A DNA stretch of 64,000 nt from Flavobacterium filum DSM 17961 (GCF_000425465.1 NZ_AUDM01000016.1:1-64000); one strand, 5' to 3'. Positions 52,054-61,529 are shown, counted from the stretch's first letter. Translations and numbers: made by a program. The notes: a model not told the origin generated them from the sequence alone.

Positions 52054-52080
52054 ATTTATAATTAAATAAATCAACATAAA

Positions 52081-55000
52081 ATGAGTTTCATCAATAGCAT
52101 TCTCAAAGCATTAGTAGGAGATAAATCGGAGAAAGATGTAAAAGCGATTCAACCGCTAATCACCAAAATAAAATCATTTGAAAGCAGTCTTTCTTCGCTT
52201 TCACATGACGAATTGAGAGCCAAAACTACTTCATTCAAAGAAAAAATTAAACAAGCTCGTGCGGAAAAAGATGCGAAAATTGCTTCTTTAAAAGCAGAAG
52301 TTGAAAAAATAGCCGACATTGATAAACGCGAAGAGGTATATACAGCTATTGATGCATTAGAAAAAGAAGCTTACGAGATTTCAGAAAAAGTTTTGAACGA
52401 AATCCTACCGGAAGCTTTTGCGGTGGTAAAAGAAACAGCCAAACGCTTCAAAGAGAATACCTCTATCACAGTAAAAGCTACTCCAAAAGATATTGAACTT
52501 TCGGCTTCAAAATCATACATTACCCTTGAAGGTGATAACGCTGTTTGGGCTAATTCTTGGAACGCTGCCGGAAAAGAAATTACGTGGGACATGATTCACT
52601 ACGATGTGCAGTTGATTGGTGGTGTGGTGTTGCATCAAGGAAAAATTGCCGAAATGCAAACGGGTGAAGGAAAAACGTTGGTAGCTACACTCCCACTCTA
52701 TTTGAATGCATTAACCGGAAACGGGGTGCATTTGGTTACCGTGAATGATTACTTAGCCAAACGTGACAGCACTTGGAAAGCTCCTTTATTTGAATTTCAT
52801 GGGTTAACTGTTGACTGTATTGACAATCATCAACCCAACACTGATGCAAGAAGAAAAGCCTATGAGGCCGATATCACGTATGGAACCAACAATGAATTTG
52901 GCTTTGATTATTTGAGAGACAACATGGCTCATTCGCCAAACGATTTAGTACAACGCAAACACAACTATGCGATTGTGGATGAGGTGGATTCAGTTTTGAT
53001 TGACGATGCCAGAACCCCATTGATTATTTCCGGTCCGGTTCCACAAGGAGACCGACATGAATTTAATGAGTTGAAACCGAAAGTGGATCATTTGGTTAAT
53101 TTACAACGCAATTTAGCGACTCAATTTTTAACCGAAGCGAAACGATTAATCAAAGAAGGCAATACAAAAGACGGTGGTTTTAGCTTGTTAAGAGCCTACA
53201 GAGCCATGCCTAAAAGTAAGCCTTTGATTAAATTTTTGAGTGAAGAAGGAATCAAACAATTACTTCAAAAAACCGAAAATCAATACATGCAAGACAACAA
53301 TCGCGAAATGCCAAAAGTTGATGAAGCTTTGTATTTTGTGATTGAAGAAAAGAATAATCAGGTTGAATTAACCGATAACGGAATAAAATTTTTATCTACA
53401 GATACAGATGAAAACTTCTTCGTTTTACCGGATATTGGAACTGAAATAGCTCGAATTGAAAAACAAAATTTAAGTAAAGACCAAGAAGCCGAAGAAAAAG
53501 AAAAATTATTCCAAGATTTCTCTATCAAATCGGAACGTATTCACACGCTTACTCAATTATTAAAAGCCTACACGCTTTTTGAAAAAGACGTAGAATACGT
53601 AATCATGGACGATAAAATTTTAATCGTTGATGAACAAACCGGTCGTATTATGGATGGCCGTCGTTATTCTGACGGATTACATCAAGCGATTGAAGCCAAA
53701 GAAAATGTAAAAATTGAGGCGGCTACCCAAACATTTGCTACGATAACGTTGCAAAACTATTTCCGTATGTACAGCAAATTAGCCGGTATGACGGGAACAG
53801 CGGTAACAGAAGCCGGCGAGTTATGGCAAATTTACAAATTGGATGTTGTGGAAATCCCAACTAACCGTCCGATTTCTAGAAAAGACCAAGAAGATTTGAT
53901 TTATAAAACCACACGCGAGAAATTTAACGCCGTAATTGAAGATGTAACCAAACTTTCGCAAGCCGGAAGACCGGTGTTGATTGGTACTACTTCGGTTGAA
54001 ATTTCAGAGTTATTGAGTAGAATGTTGAAAATGAGAAACGTTCCGCACAATGTTTTGAATGCGAAAATGCACAAAAAAGAAGCTGAAATTGTAGCCGAAG
54101 CCGGAAAACCCGGAGTGGTAACAATTGCAACCAATATGGCTGGTCGTGGAACGGATATTAAATTGACTCCGGAAGTAAAAGCAGCCGGTGGTTTAGCCAT
54201 CGTTGGTACAGAACGTCATGATTCACGTCGAGTGGACAGACAGTTACGTGGTCGTGCGGGACGTCAAGGAGATCCGGGAAGTTCGCAGTTTTATGTATCG
54301 TTAGAGGATAATTTGATGCGTTTATTTGGTTCTGAACGCGTGGCCAAGGTAATGGACAGAATGGGCTTGAAAGAAGGTGAAGTAATTCAACATTCCATGA
54401 TGACCAAATCGATTGAACGGGCTCAGAAAAAAGTGGAAGAAAATAACTTTGGTGTGCGTAAACGTTTGTTGGAATATGATGATGTAATGAATTCGCAAAG
54501 GGAAGTAATTTACAAACGCAGAAGACACGCTTTGCATGGCGAACGTTTGAAAGTGGACATCGCAAACATGATGTATGACACATGTGAAAACATTACGAAT
54601 GAGAACAAAGCAACTTCTAATTTCAAGAATTTTGAATTTGAATTGATTCGTTATTTTTCTATCACTTCTCCGATTTCGGAAAGCGAATTCAATAAGTTGA
54701 GTGAGATGGAAATTACAGGAAAAGTATATAAAGCAGTTTTGGCACATTACGAAGAAAAAAATGCACGTGATGCCAGAGAAGCGTTTCCAATCATCAAAAA
54801 CGTGTATGAAAATCCAAATAATCATTACGAGCGAATCATTGTTCCTTTTAGTGACGGACAAAAAACGTTGAATGTGGTGACTGACTTGAAAAAAGCGTAT
54901 GATAGTGAAGGAAAACAATTGGTTGCTGATTTTGAGAAAAATATCACGTTGGCTATTGTGGATGAAGCTTGGAAGAAACACCTTCGCAAGATGGATGAAT

Positions 55001-55431
55001 TGAAACAATCGGTTCAATTGGCCGTTCACGAACAAAAAGATCCGTTGCTGATTTATAAATTTGAAGCGTTCAATTTGTTTAGAGCGATGTTGGATGGGGT
55101 TAATAAAGAAGTAATTTCTTTCTTGTTCAAAGGTGATTTACCTAATCGTAATGAAACCAATATTCAAGAAGCTCGAGAGGTTCGTAGAAAAGAAAATTAT
55201 ACAGAAACGAAAGCATCCACTGAAATAAATGACGGAGCTCAAGCCAACAGACAAGCCGGAGAAATGGCTAGTCAGCGACCAGCGGTAACCGAAACGATAG
55301 TTCGCGAAATGCCAAAAATCAATCGAAATGACACTGTTACGATAAAACATGTGATGAGCGGCAAAACAGAATCCATGAAATACAAAAAAGCGGAAAGCTT
55401 GATTGCAAGTGGTGAATGGGTTTTAGTATAA
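52081..55431 (+). CDS. secA: Preprotein translocase ATPase SecA
   Basis: This is the motor of the Sec export pathway. Walker A is MQTGEGKTLVATLP (about 193-206), Walker B region DEVDSVLIDDARTPLIISGP (about 300-319), then DEQTGRIMDGRRYSDGLHQA and DMAGRGTDIK-type (NMAGRGTDIKL). At 1116 aa it is longer than E. coli SecA because of inserted segments, as is usual in Bacteroidota. It lacks the C-terminal Cys/His zinc motif. The C-terminal tail is a low-complexity linker plus KYKKAESLIASGEWVLV. Confidence 0.97.
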   Translation: MSFINSILKALVGDKSEKDVKAIQPLITKIKSFESSLSSLSHDELRAKTTSFKEKIKQARAEKDAKIASLKAEVEKIADIDKREEVYTAIDALEKEAYEISEKVLNEILPEAFAVVKETAKRFKENTSITVKATPKDIELSASKSYITLEGDNAVWANSWNAAGKEITWDMIHYDVQLIGGVVLHQGKIAEMQTGEGKTLVATLPLYLNALTGNGVHLVTVNDYLAKRDSTWKAPLFEFHGLTVDCIDNHQPNTDARRKAYEADITYGTNNEFGFDYLRDNMAHSPNDLVQRKHNYAIVDEVDSVLIDDARTPLIISGPVPQGDRHEFNELKPKVDHLVNLQRNLATQFLTEAKRLIKEGNTKDGGFSLLRAYRAMPKSKPLIKFLSEEGIKQLLQKTENQYMQDNNREMPKVDEALYFVIEEKNNQVELTDNGIKFLSTDTDENFFVLPDIGTEIARIEKQNLSKDQEAEEKEKLFQDFSIKSERIHTLTQLLKAYTLFEKDVEYVIMDDKILIVDEQTGRIMDGRRYSDGLHQAIEAKENVKIEAATQTFATITLQNYFRMYSKLAGMTGTAVTEAGELWQIYKLDVVEIPTNRPISRKDQEDLIYKTTREKFNAVIEDVTKLSQAGRPVLIGTTSVEISELLSRMLKMRNVPHNVLNAKMHKKEAEIVAEAGKPGVVTIATNMAGRGTDIKLTPEVKAAGGLAIVGTERHDSRRVDRQLRGRAGRQGDPGSSQFYVSLEDNLMRLFGSERVAKVMDRMGLKEGEVIQHSMMTKSIERAQKKVEENNFGVRKRLLEYDDVMNSQREVIYKRRRHALHGERLKVDIANMMYDTCENITNENKATSNFKNFEFELIRYFSITSPISESEFNKLSEMEITGKVYKAVLAHYEEKNARDAREAFPIIKNVYENPNNHYERIIVPFSDGQKTLNVVTDLKKAYDSEGKQLVADFEKNITLAIVDEAWKKHLRKMDELKQSVQLAVHEQKDPLLIYKFEAFNLFRAMLDGVNKEVISFLFKGDLPNRNETNIQEAREVRRKENYTETKASTEINDGAQANRQAGEMASQRPAVTETIVREMPKINRNDTVTIKHVMSGKTESMKYKKAESLIASGEWVLV

Positions 55432-55453
55432 ACTTAAATTATAATCATTTTTT

Positions 55454-55488
55454 AAAATCCCTGGCACATTAATTGTCAGGGATTTTTA
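55454..55488 (+). terminator. secA terminator
   Basis: AAAATCCCTGGCA pairs with TGTCAGGGATTTTT (one mismatch) around CATTAAT. Confidence 0.87.
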
Positions 55489-55510
55489 TATTTGTTAAAA
55501 ATCTCATCAC

Positions 55511-56080
55511 ATGAAAAATATAGTTTACTTATTTCTTTTGGTTTTTTTGAACGGTTATTCCCAAACGATGGAGCAATTAAAATTAGAAACAAAAAAGTTC
55601 TATGATGCTCATTACAACATGGATTTTGAAGGGATTGCAGGATTATACCATCCCGGTTATTTTGAAAAAATAACGAAAGAGGAAATAACCGCTAAATTAG
55701 ATGAACAATTTCAAAATGATAAAACAGGAATACGATTCGTTTTTCCAACCATGAATTTTACATTTGGAACGATACAAGAAATTGAAGGTAAAAAATATTG
55801 CGTGATTTCTTTTAAAAATACGTATCGAGTGAATTTTATCGATAAATTATCGGATGCGGAAATCCAAAAAAACATAGCTTCCTTTCAAACCAATCCTAAA
55901 ATAAAGTCTGTGAAATATGAAGCCAAACGCAATAGTTTTTTCATTGAAGAGAATGTGATTTGGGTAGCTTTTTTCCATTCTTCATCCATGGACAAATGGA
56001 AATTTATAGAACAAAATTCAAAATTTCGTTCTATTGATGAAGTATTGGCTCCTGAAATTCAAAAACAATTGGGATTATAG
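55511..56080 (+). CDS. Secreted protein, unknown function
   Basis: The signal peptide is MKNIVYLFLLVFLNGYSQ. The mature 170 residues start with TMEQLKLETKKFYDAHYNMDFEGIAGLYHPGYF, resembling a small alpha/beta (SnoaL-like) sheet protein with helices and curved sheet. It ends QKQLGL. I would not assign a family. It stands alone between the secA terminator and a small basic gene. Confidence 0.7.
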   Translation: MKNIVYLFLLVFLNGYSQTMEQLKLETKKFYDAHYNMDFEGIAGLYHPGYFEKITKEEITAKLDEQFQNDKTGIRFVFPTMNFTFGTIQEIEGKKYCVISFKNTYRVNFIDKLSDAEIQKNIASFQTNPKIKSVKYEAKRNSFFIEENVIWVAFFHSSSMDKWKFIEQNSKFRSIDEVLAPEIQKQLGL

Positions 56081-56141
56081 TTTTCTCAAAAAATAAACAC
56101 TACCTTTACCTTGGTACTTCAAATAGTATTCCCAAAAAAAT

Positions 56142-56246
56142 ATGGCAAAAGGTCAAGATGCAAAGAAAAACGTAAAAAAAGAGCCTTTAAAAACAGCTAA
56201 GGAAAAAAAAGAGGCCAAACGCGAGAAGAAAAACAAAAGGGATTAA
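56142..56246 (+). CDS. Tiny Lys-rich basic protein
   Basis: A 34-codon frame from ATG 56142 reads MAKGQDAKKNVKKEPLKTAK, then EKKEAKREKKNKRD. Nearly half of the residues are Lys or Arg. Similar short basic proteins are often annotated in Flavobacterium genomes. Its stop codon lies inside the following terminator stem. Function is unknown. Confidence 0.65.
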   Translation: MAKGQDAKKNVKKEPLKTAKEKKEAKREKKNKRD

Positions 56247-56265
56247 AAAATCAATCCCTTTTTTA
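56235..56265 (+). terminator. Terminator overlapping the tiny gene's stop codon
   Basis: AAAAGGGATT (56235-56244) and AATCCCTTTT (56253-56262) form a 10-bp stem with an 8-nt loop and trailing T residues. Confidence 0.85.
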
Positions 56266-56271
56266 TTGATT

Positions 56272-57666
56272 TTAAGGCAAAATTTTACCGGGATTTAATA
56301 TTCCATTGGGGTCAAAAACATATTTTAACCGCTCCATCAATTCTAAATGAGGTTTCGAAAAAGCAATGTCCATAAAGTCTTTTTGAACAAAACCAATACC
56401 GTGTTCGCCGGACAACGTACCGTTTAAAGAGACGGTTAATTCAAAAATTTCCCGAATGCCTTTGGGCACTTCTGTTTTCCAATTTTCATCGCTTAGGTTT
56501 CCTTTGATGATGTTTACATGCAAATTCCCATCGCCTGCATGACCATAACAAACCGATTGAAAACCATATTTTTTTCCGATGGATTTTATACCTTCTAATA
56601 ATTTTGGCAATTCATATCTCGGCACAACGGTGTCTTCTTCTTTATAAACTGAATTGGCTTTCACTGCTTCCGCCACACTGCGACGCATTTTCCACAAGGC
56701 ATTTTTTTCGTCTACGGTATCGGCAAAAAGAATGTCATCTATATGAAATTGTTCTACCACTGTCATGATTTTTTCGGCTTCCACCATCAAAATATCGGGA
56801 TAATTTCCATCGACTTCGATTAACAAATGTGCTTGAATATCCGATTTGACTTGAACGTTCAACCCTTCTACAAATTGAAGTGTCCAATCAATGGCATCGC
56901 GTTCCATGAACTCTAACGCACTTGGAACAATTCCAGCTCTAAAAATAGCTGAAACTGCTTCACACGCTTCATTGGCTTTGTAAAACGGAACCAACATTAA
57001 AACGTTATGCGTATTTTTAGGAAGTAATTTTAATACAATTTTTGTAACGATTCCCAGCGTTCCTTCACTCCCCACCATCAATTGCGTGAGATTATATCCC
57101 GTTGAATTTTTTAGTGTATTCGCTCCGGTCCAAATGATTTCTCCGGTTGGTAAAACCACTTCTAAATTCAAAACATAATCTTTGGTAACGCCATATTTTA
57201 CAGCTCTAGCTCCGCCGGAATTTTCGGCTACATTTCCACCAATAAAACAACTTCCCATGCTACTGGGGTCAACCGGATAGAATAATCCTTTTTCGGCAAC
57301 GGCTTCGCGAAGCACTTGCGTAATCACTCCGGGTTCTGTGATAACTTGTAGATTTTGTTCGTCAATGTTTAGAATTTTATTGAATCGTTCCATCGAAAGT
57401 CCTATTCCTCCTTGAACGGATAAAGCACCGCCACTTAAACCGGTTCGAGCTCCAATTGGTACAACCGGAATTTTATATTGATTGGCTATTTTTAGAATTT
57501 CGGAAATTTCTAAAGCTGATGATGGTTTTATCACCACATGAGGTGGAAAAACATAATCTTCGGTTTCATCATGACCGTAGTGATTTCGGGTTTCTTCATC
57601 TGTAAACACAAACGATTGACCAACTATATTTTCTAATTTGGATAAAATTTCGGAATTGAGTTGCAT
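56272..57666 (-). CDS. FAD-linked oxidase (GlcD / D-lactate dehydrogenase-like)
   Basis: The 464-aa flavoprotein has an FAD-PCMH domain with PVVPIGARTGLSGGALSVQGGIGL and EPGVITQVLREAV, then DPSSMGSCFIGGNVAENSGGARAVKYGVTKDYVLN. The C-terminal CYGHAGDGNLHVNI segment (catalytic His) and GIGFVQKDF follow. Such enzymes oxidise glycolate, D-lactate or D-2-hydroxyglutarate. No GlcE/F partner is adjacent. The AEC transporter gene lies upstream in the same direction (32-bp gap), consistent with organic-acid uptake and oxidation. Confidence 0.92.
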   Translation of the reverse strand: MQLNSEILSKLENIVGQSFVFTDEETRNHYGHDETEDYVFPPHVVIKPSSALEISEILKIANQYKIPVVPIGARTGLSGGALSVQGGIGLSMERFNKILNIDEQNLQVITEPGVITQVLREAVAEKGLFYPVDPSSMGSCFIGGNVAENSGGARAVKYGVTKDYVLNLEVVLPTGEIIWTGANTLKNSTGYNLTQLMVGSEGTLGIVTKIVLKLLPKNTHNVLMLVPFYKANEACEAVSAIFRAGIVPSALEFMERDAIDWTLQFVEGLNVQVKSDIQAHLLIEVDGNYPDILMVEAEKIMTVVEQFHIDDILFADTVDEKNALWKMRRSVAEAVKANSVYKEEDTVVPRYELPKLLEGIKSIGKKYGFQSVCYGHAGDGNLHVNIIKGNLSDENWKTEVPKGIREIFELTVSLNGTLSGEHGIGFVQKDFMDIAFSKPHLELMERLKYVFDPNGILNPGKILP

Positions 57667-57698
57667 ACTTTATTTTTTAACCAATAAAGGTAAAAAAA

Positions 57699-58610
57699 TT
57701 ATAGCAATGAAAGTAGACAATACCAAAAAGCTAAGGTTAAAAATGAAAGCGGAATTCCGATACCTATCATCATGCTACTCAATTTTGGTTTTAACCCATA
57801 AGTAGAAGCCAAAATCGCTCCGGTTATCATAGGTGCCATCGCTGCTTCCATTATGGAAACATCTACAATTAATCCTTCTCCACTCAAAATAAATTTGTAT
57901 AAGACCAAGAAAAACAGGGGAGTAATCATCAATTTAAAGAACAATCCCAACGCTAAAAAATTCCAATGTTGACTTCTTTTATCAAATTTCAATTGCAAAC
58001 CAACTGAAACCAATGCTATTGTTGAAACTGTTCCGCCCACTTTATAAAAAACAGATTGCATCATTTCGGGAAAATCAAGATTCAACAAATTAAGTAGACA
58101 AGCAATAGTAAAAGCAATAAATGGTGGAAAGAAAACAATTTTTTTGATAATGAGTTTTGAATCGACTTCGCCTTTTGAAAAAATAGAAGCAACTGTCACG
58201 CCCAATGTAGCCAATACCACAAACGAACCTGGCTGATCGACAATGATTGCGGTCTGCAATCCTTCTTGACCATATAACGCTTCAATAACAGGAAATCCAA
58301 CAAAGGAAGTATTTCCCAATCCTCCGGTTAATATCAAACATCCGGTAAGCTTTTTGGACCATCCGAGCCATTTTCCTAAGCTGTAAAAAAACAAAAAAGA
58401 CAACCCAAATCCGAGCCATGCCACTCCGATTGGAAAAAGTAATTTTGAAGAAATTTCAATCTTTGGAATATAATACAACGCTAAAGCCGGAAGTGAAATA
58501 TAAATCACAAAATGGTTGAGAGCCACATATCCGTTTTTGGGAAAACTTTTCAAAAATTGAAGTCCAAAACCAATTGCTAAACAAAGAAAAATTAAAAAAA
58601 TGTTGTCCAT
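57699..58610 (-). CDS. AEC (auxin efflux carrier) family transporter
   Basis: The 303-aa membrane protein has about ten helices, opening IFLIFLCLAIGFGLQFL. LGNTSFVGFPVIEALYG and IMEAAMAPMITGAILASTYGLKP are family-like motifs around the transport cross-over. Substrate is not known, and malate or other organic acids are typical for bacterial members. It is co-directional with the FAD oxidase. Confidence 0.87.
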   Translation of the reverse strand: MDNIFLIFLCLAIGFGLQFLKSFPKNGYVALNHFVIYISLPALALYYIPKIEISSKLLFPIGVAWLGFGLSFLFFYSLGKWLGWSKKLTGCLILTGGLGNTSFVGFPVIEALYGQEGLQTAIIVDQPGSFVVLATLGVTVASIFSKGEVDSKLIIKKIVFFPPFIAFTIACLLNLLNLDFPEMMQSVFYKVGGTVSTIALVSVGLQLKFDKRSQHWNFLALGLFFKLMITPLFFLVLYKFILSGEGLIVDVSIMEAAMAPMITGAILASTYGLKPKLSSMMIGIGIPLSFLTLAFWYCLLSLL

Positions 58611-58728
58611 AATAGAAAATAGAATGCAAAAATACCATTATAAAATTATTCATTTATTTATAAAGCTCAATTTTATTGTTTTGAAACTTTTATCGATTTT
58701 ACTTACTTTTACTACTTAAATTAGTTTT

Positions 58729-59814
58729 GTGAAAAAATCAAATCCAAATAAATCTGCTTTAAGTGAAAAAGAAGGTGTGCCGCAACCGGAATTCATCAGT
58801 GAATTGGTTGTGAAAAACATCAAAGGATTTAGAAAAATTCAACCTTCCTCAGAAGATTTAATCAATGGAATTTTAAAAGGAAATATTTCTGATTTAAGTC
58901 GTGCCATTACTTTAGTAGAAAGTACCAATCCCGAACATTTAACCAAAGCAAATGAAATTATAAATGCTTGTTTACCTCATTCCAATCAATCCGTTCGCAT
59001 TGGAATAACCGGAGTTCCGGGAGTTGGAAAAAGTACGTTTATTGAAGCTTTTGGAAAACACTTAACTTCGTTAGGGAAAAAAGTTGCTGTTTTGGCCGTT
59101 GACCCAAGTAGCTCTATTTCGCACGGAAGTATTTTGGGTGATAAAACCCGAATGGAAGAATTGGTTAAAGATAAAAACGCCTACATTCGACCTTCTGCTT
59201 CAGGAGAAACGTTGGGTGGAGTAGCCCGAAAAACCAGAGAAACTATTATTCTTTGTGAAGCCGCCGGATTTGATACCATCATCATTGAAACCGTTGGTGT
59301 AGGTCAAAGTGAAACTGCTGTTCACAGTATGGTTGATTTCTTTTTGTTATTGAAAATTTCCGGTGCCGGCGACGAATTACAAGGCATCAAACGCGGCATT
59401 ATGGAAATGGCCGATGCTATTGTTATCAATAAAGCCGATGGCGATAACATAAAAAAAGCAAAACTAGCCAAAACCGAATTTAACCGAGCTTTACATCTAT
59501 TTCCGGCAAAAAAATCGGGTTGGATGCCAACGGTTTCTACTTGTAGTGCGATAACCAAAGAGGGAATTGATGACGTTTGGAAAACCATTTCCAATTATTT
59601 GGAATTAACACAATCCAATGCCTATTTTCAAGAAAAGAGACAAGAACAAAATCAATATTGGATGATGGAAACCATTAATGAACAATTGAAAAATCATTTT
59701 TATACTCATCCTGAAATTACTAAACTCTTGGACGAAAAGAAAAAAGCTGTGCAAAACAATGAAATCTCACCTTTTGCAGCTGCGATGGAATTACTTTCAA
59801 CTTACTTTAAATAA
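58729..59814 (+). CDS. meaB: MeaB/ArgK GTPase (methylmalonyl-CoA mutase chaperone)
   Basis: This GTPase protects and reloads methylmalonyl-CoA mutase with adenosylcobalamin. GITGVPGVGKSTFIEAFG (P-loop about 90-103), VDPSSSISHGSILGDKTRM, RPSASGETLGGVARKTRET and IIIETVGVGQSE are the MeaB motifs, followed by NKADGDN. The start is GTG (58729-58731), because no earlier ATG fits and the next ATG is far inside the protein. It links with the PduO-type adenosyltransferase and the acyl-CoA carboxylase. Confidence 0.94.
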   Translation: MKKSNPNKSALSEKEGVPQPEFISELVVKNIKGFRKIQPSSEDLINGILKGNISDLSRAITLVESTNPEHLTKANEIINACLPHSNQSVRIGITGVPGVGKSTFIEAFGKHLTSLGKKVAVLAVDPSSSISHGSILGDKTRMEELVKDKNAYIRPSASGETLGGVARKTRETIILCEAAGFDTIIIETVGVGQSETAVHSMVDFFLLLKISGAGDELQGIKRGIMEMADAIVINKADGDNIKKAKLAKTEFNRALHLFPAKKSGWMPTVSTCSAITKEGIDDVWKTISNYLELTQSNAYFQEKRQEQNQYWMMETINEQLKNHFYTHPEITKLLDEKKKAVQNNEISPFAAAMELLSTYFK

Positions 59815-59820
59815 ATTTTT

Positions 59821-59964
59821 TTTATACCTTATCTACTTCAAAATTGGCGGTATTTTAATTTTTATACTATAAAAGGTATAAAATATTGATAAAATTTAAA
59901 AATATACCTTTTATGGTGTGATTTTTCGATATTTTTGTATATTTGTAACTTTAAAGGTATAAAA
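59821..59964 (+). promoter_or_regulatory. hipBST promoter region with four AAGGTATAAA operator copies
   Basis: TTTATACCTTA (59821-59831, reversed), AAAAGGTATAAAA (59871-59883), AATATACCTTTTAT (59901-59914, reversed) and TTTAAAGGTATAAAA (59950-59964) are four copies of one motif. The middle two form an inverted repeat. TATTTTTG (59930-59937) and TATATTTG (59938-59945) are overlapping -7 candidates just before the last copy. The pattern suits autorepression by the HipB-like protein. Confidence 0.7.
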
Positions 59965-60198
59965 ATGCGAGAAAATTTAACCGATTTAAGCAAATACATT
60001 AAACTAAAACGCAAGCAAAATAAACTCACACAACCTGAACTTGCTTTGAAAGCAGGAGTAGGATTGCGATTTGTTCGGGATTTAGAACAAGGCAAAAACA
60101 CCTTGCGAATGGATAAAGTGAATGATGTGTTACGCTTATTTGGAGAAACCTTAGGGCCAATTCCAATGGATAGAGAAAAATTAATTTCAAATGAATAG
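59965..60198 (+). CDS. hipB: HipB-like antitoxin / XRE-type repressor
   Basis: From ATG 59965 the 77-aa protein reads MRENLTDLSKYIKLKRKQNK and carries a helix-turn-helix (LTQPELALKAGVGLRFVRDLEQGK). It then has a HipB-like DKVNDVLRLFGETLG helix. An upstream in-frame start at 59935 is less likely because it would overlap the operator. The stop overlaps the next gene by 8 bp. It is the DNA-binding member of the three-gene operon. Confidence 0.88.
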   Translation: MRENLTDLSKYIKLKRKQNKLTQPELALKAGVGLRFVRDLEQGKNTLRMDKVNDVLRLFGETLGPIPMDREKLISNE

Positions 60199-60517
60199 AA
60201 GCGGAAAAGTATATATGAAAAACAAATACTGCGGAACAGTTTTAGAAACTGATCACGGCTATGTATTTCAATATGATTCCGAATACTTAAAAAGCGAAAA
60301 TGCTGAAGCAGTTAGTTTAACTTTGCCTTTAACCGAAAAACCCTATCAAAGTAAAACCCTTTTTGCTTTTTTTGATGGATTGATTCCGGAAGGATGGCTA
60401 TTACACATTGCCGAAAAAAATTGGAAAATAAATTACAAAGACCGAATGGGATTACTCCTCACCTGCTGCAAAGATTGCATTGGAGCTGTAAGTGTTATAA
60501 ATAATGAAGAACTATAA
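60191..60517 (+). CDS. hipS: HipS-like protein (detached HipA N-subdomain 1)
   Basis: The 108-aa protein is equivalent to the N-terminal subdomain of HipA (family HipA_N): GTVLETDHGYVFQYDSEYL, AVSLTLPLTEKPYQSK and FFDGLIPEGW. In classical HipA this is fused to the kinase. Here it is its own gene between HipB and the kinase, as in the E. coli O127 hipBST system, where HipS acts as the antitoxin. It overlaps hipB by 8 bp and the kinase by 14 bp. Confidence 0.85.
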   Translation: MNRSGKVYMKNKYCGTVLETDHGYVFQYDSEYLKSENAEAVSLTLPLTEKPYQSKTLFAFFDGLIPEGWLLHIAEKNWKINYKDRMGLLLTCCKDCIGAVSVINNEEL

Positions 60518-61529
60518 AAAAAAATATTTAGCACGATTGGAAAATCCTACCATGGAAGTTCAAGAACCAAGAACTTTTTATGGTAGGAGATGTCTGTATT
60601 GCTATGAACCGCTTTTTGATCCTTCATCCGATTTTCATGAAGCGTGTAACAAACGTTTTTTTGGACAATTAAAAACGCCACAACTCAATTACAACTTGGA
60701 AAATCTGCAGGAATTAGCCTCAAAAGTTATCCAAAGTCAGATGGCGGTAACGGGAGTTCAAGCGAAAGTTTCACTGAGTTTATTTCGAAAAGAGGAAAAA
60801 AATTTAACTAAAAAGCTCACGATTGTCGGACTTTATGGCGATTATATACTCAAACCACCTTCGGAACATTATGTACAATTGCCGGAATTGGAAAGTGTTA
60901 CGATGCATATGGCGGATGTTTGCGGTATAAAAGTAGTTCCGCATAGTTTGGTGAAATTGCAAGACAAAACCCTTTGTTACATCACAAAAAGAGTGGATCG
61001 AACCCGAAAAACCAAACTTCACATGGAAGACATGTGTCAATTGAGCGAACGATTAACCGAAGATAAATACAAAGGAAGTCACGAGCAAGTGGCCAAAATG
61101 GTTCTAAAATATTCGAGCACTCCGCTTTTGGATGTGAGCAATTTTTATGAGCAAGTATTGTTTAGCTTTTTCACCGGAAATTCAGATATGCATTTGAAGA
61201 ATTTCTCGTTGTTGGAAAAAGAAGGACAAGGTTTAAGTTTATCTCCGGCTTATGATTTAGTGCCAACAGCCCTTGTCAATCCGGCTGATACTGAAGAATT
61301 AGCTTTGACTTTAAATGCCAAAAAAAGAAAATTGAAATACCAAGATTTTTTAGTTGCTTATGAAAACTGTGGTTTAAGTAAAAAAGTATTGGATAATACG
61401 TTAGAACTTTTTGTGTATGCCAAACCCGAAATGGAAGCCGTTTTGGCAAAAAGTTTTGTGAGTGATGAATATAAAATGAAGTATTTGAGTTTGATGGAGA
61501 GTAGGTATAAGCAATTGGAAGTACTTTAA
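60504..61529 (+). CDS. hipT: HipT-like kinase toxin with N-terminal zinc-finger
   Basis: The 341-aa protein carries the HipA kinase fold without subdomain 1. The catalytic loop is GNSDMHLKN (Asp228) and the metal Asp is in AYDLVP (Asp251), with the substrate lobe NAKKRKLKYQDF. The loop VTGVQAKVSLS (82-92) occupies the position of the autophosphorylated loop of HipA/HipT. An N-terminal segment (20-55) has Cys30-x2-Cys33 and His45-x2-Cys48, a putative zinc site not present in E. coli HipA. In HipT relatives the substrate is tRNA-Trp synthetase; here it is unknown. Confidence 0.88.
   Translation: MKNYKKKYLARLENPTMEVQEPRTFYGRRCLYCYEPLFDPSSDFHEACNKRFFGQLKTPQLNYNLENLQELASKVIQSQMAVTGVQAKVSLSLFRKEEKNLTKKLTIVGLYGDYILKPPSEHYVQLPELESVTMHMADVCGIKVVPHSLVKLQDKTLCYITKRVDRTRKTKLHMEDMCQLSERLTEDKYKGSHEQVAKMVLKYSSTPLLDVSNFYEQVLFSFFTGNSDMHLKNFSLLEKEGQGLSLSPAYDLVPTALVNPADTEELALTLNAKKRKLKYQDFLVAYENCGLSKKVLDNTLELFVYAKPEMEAVLAKSFVSDEYKMKYLSLMESRYKQLEVL

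Noticed and set aside
54322-55035. Long antisense frame inside secA
   Set aside because: Phe/His/Ser-rich translation mirrors the Lys/Glu codons of secA and no signal or domain is seen.
58722-58729. TAGTTTTG as the meaB promoter -7 box
   Set aside because: It overlaps the GTG start codon, so transcription would begin inside the gene; there is no good -33 element.
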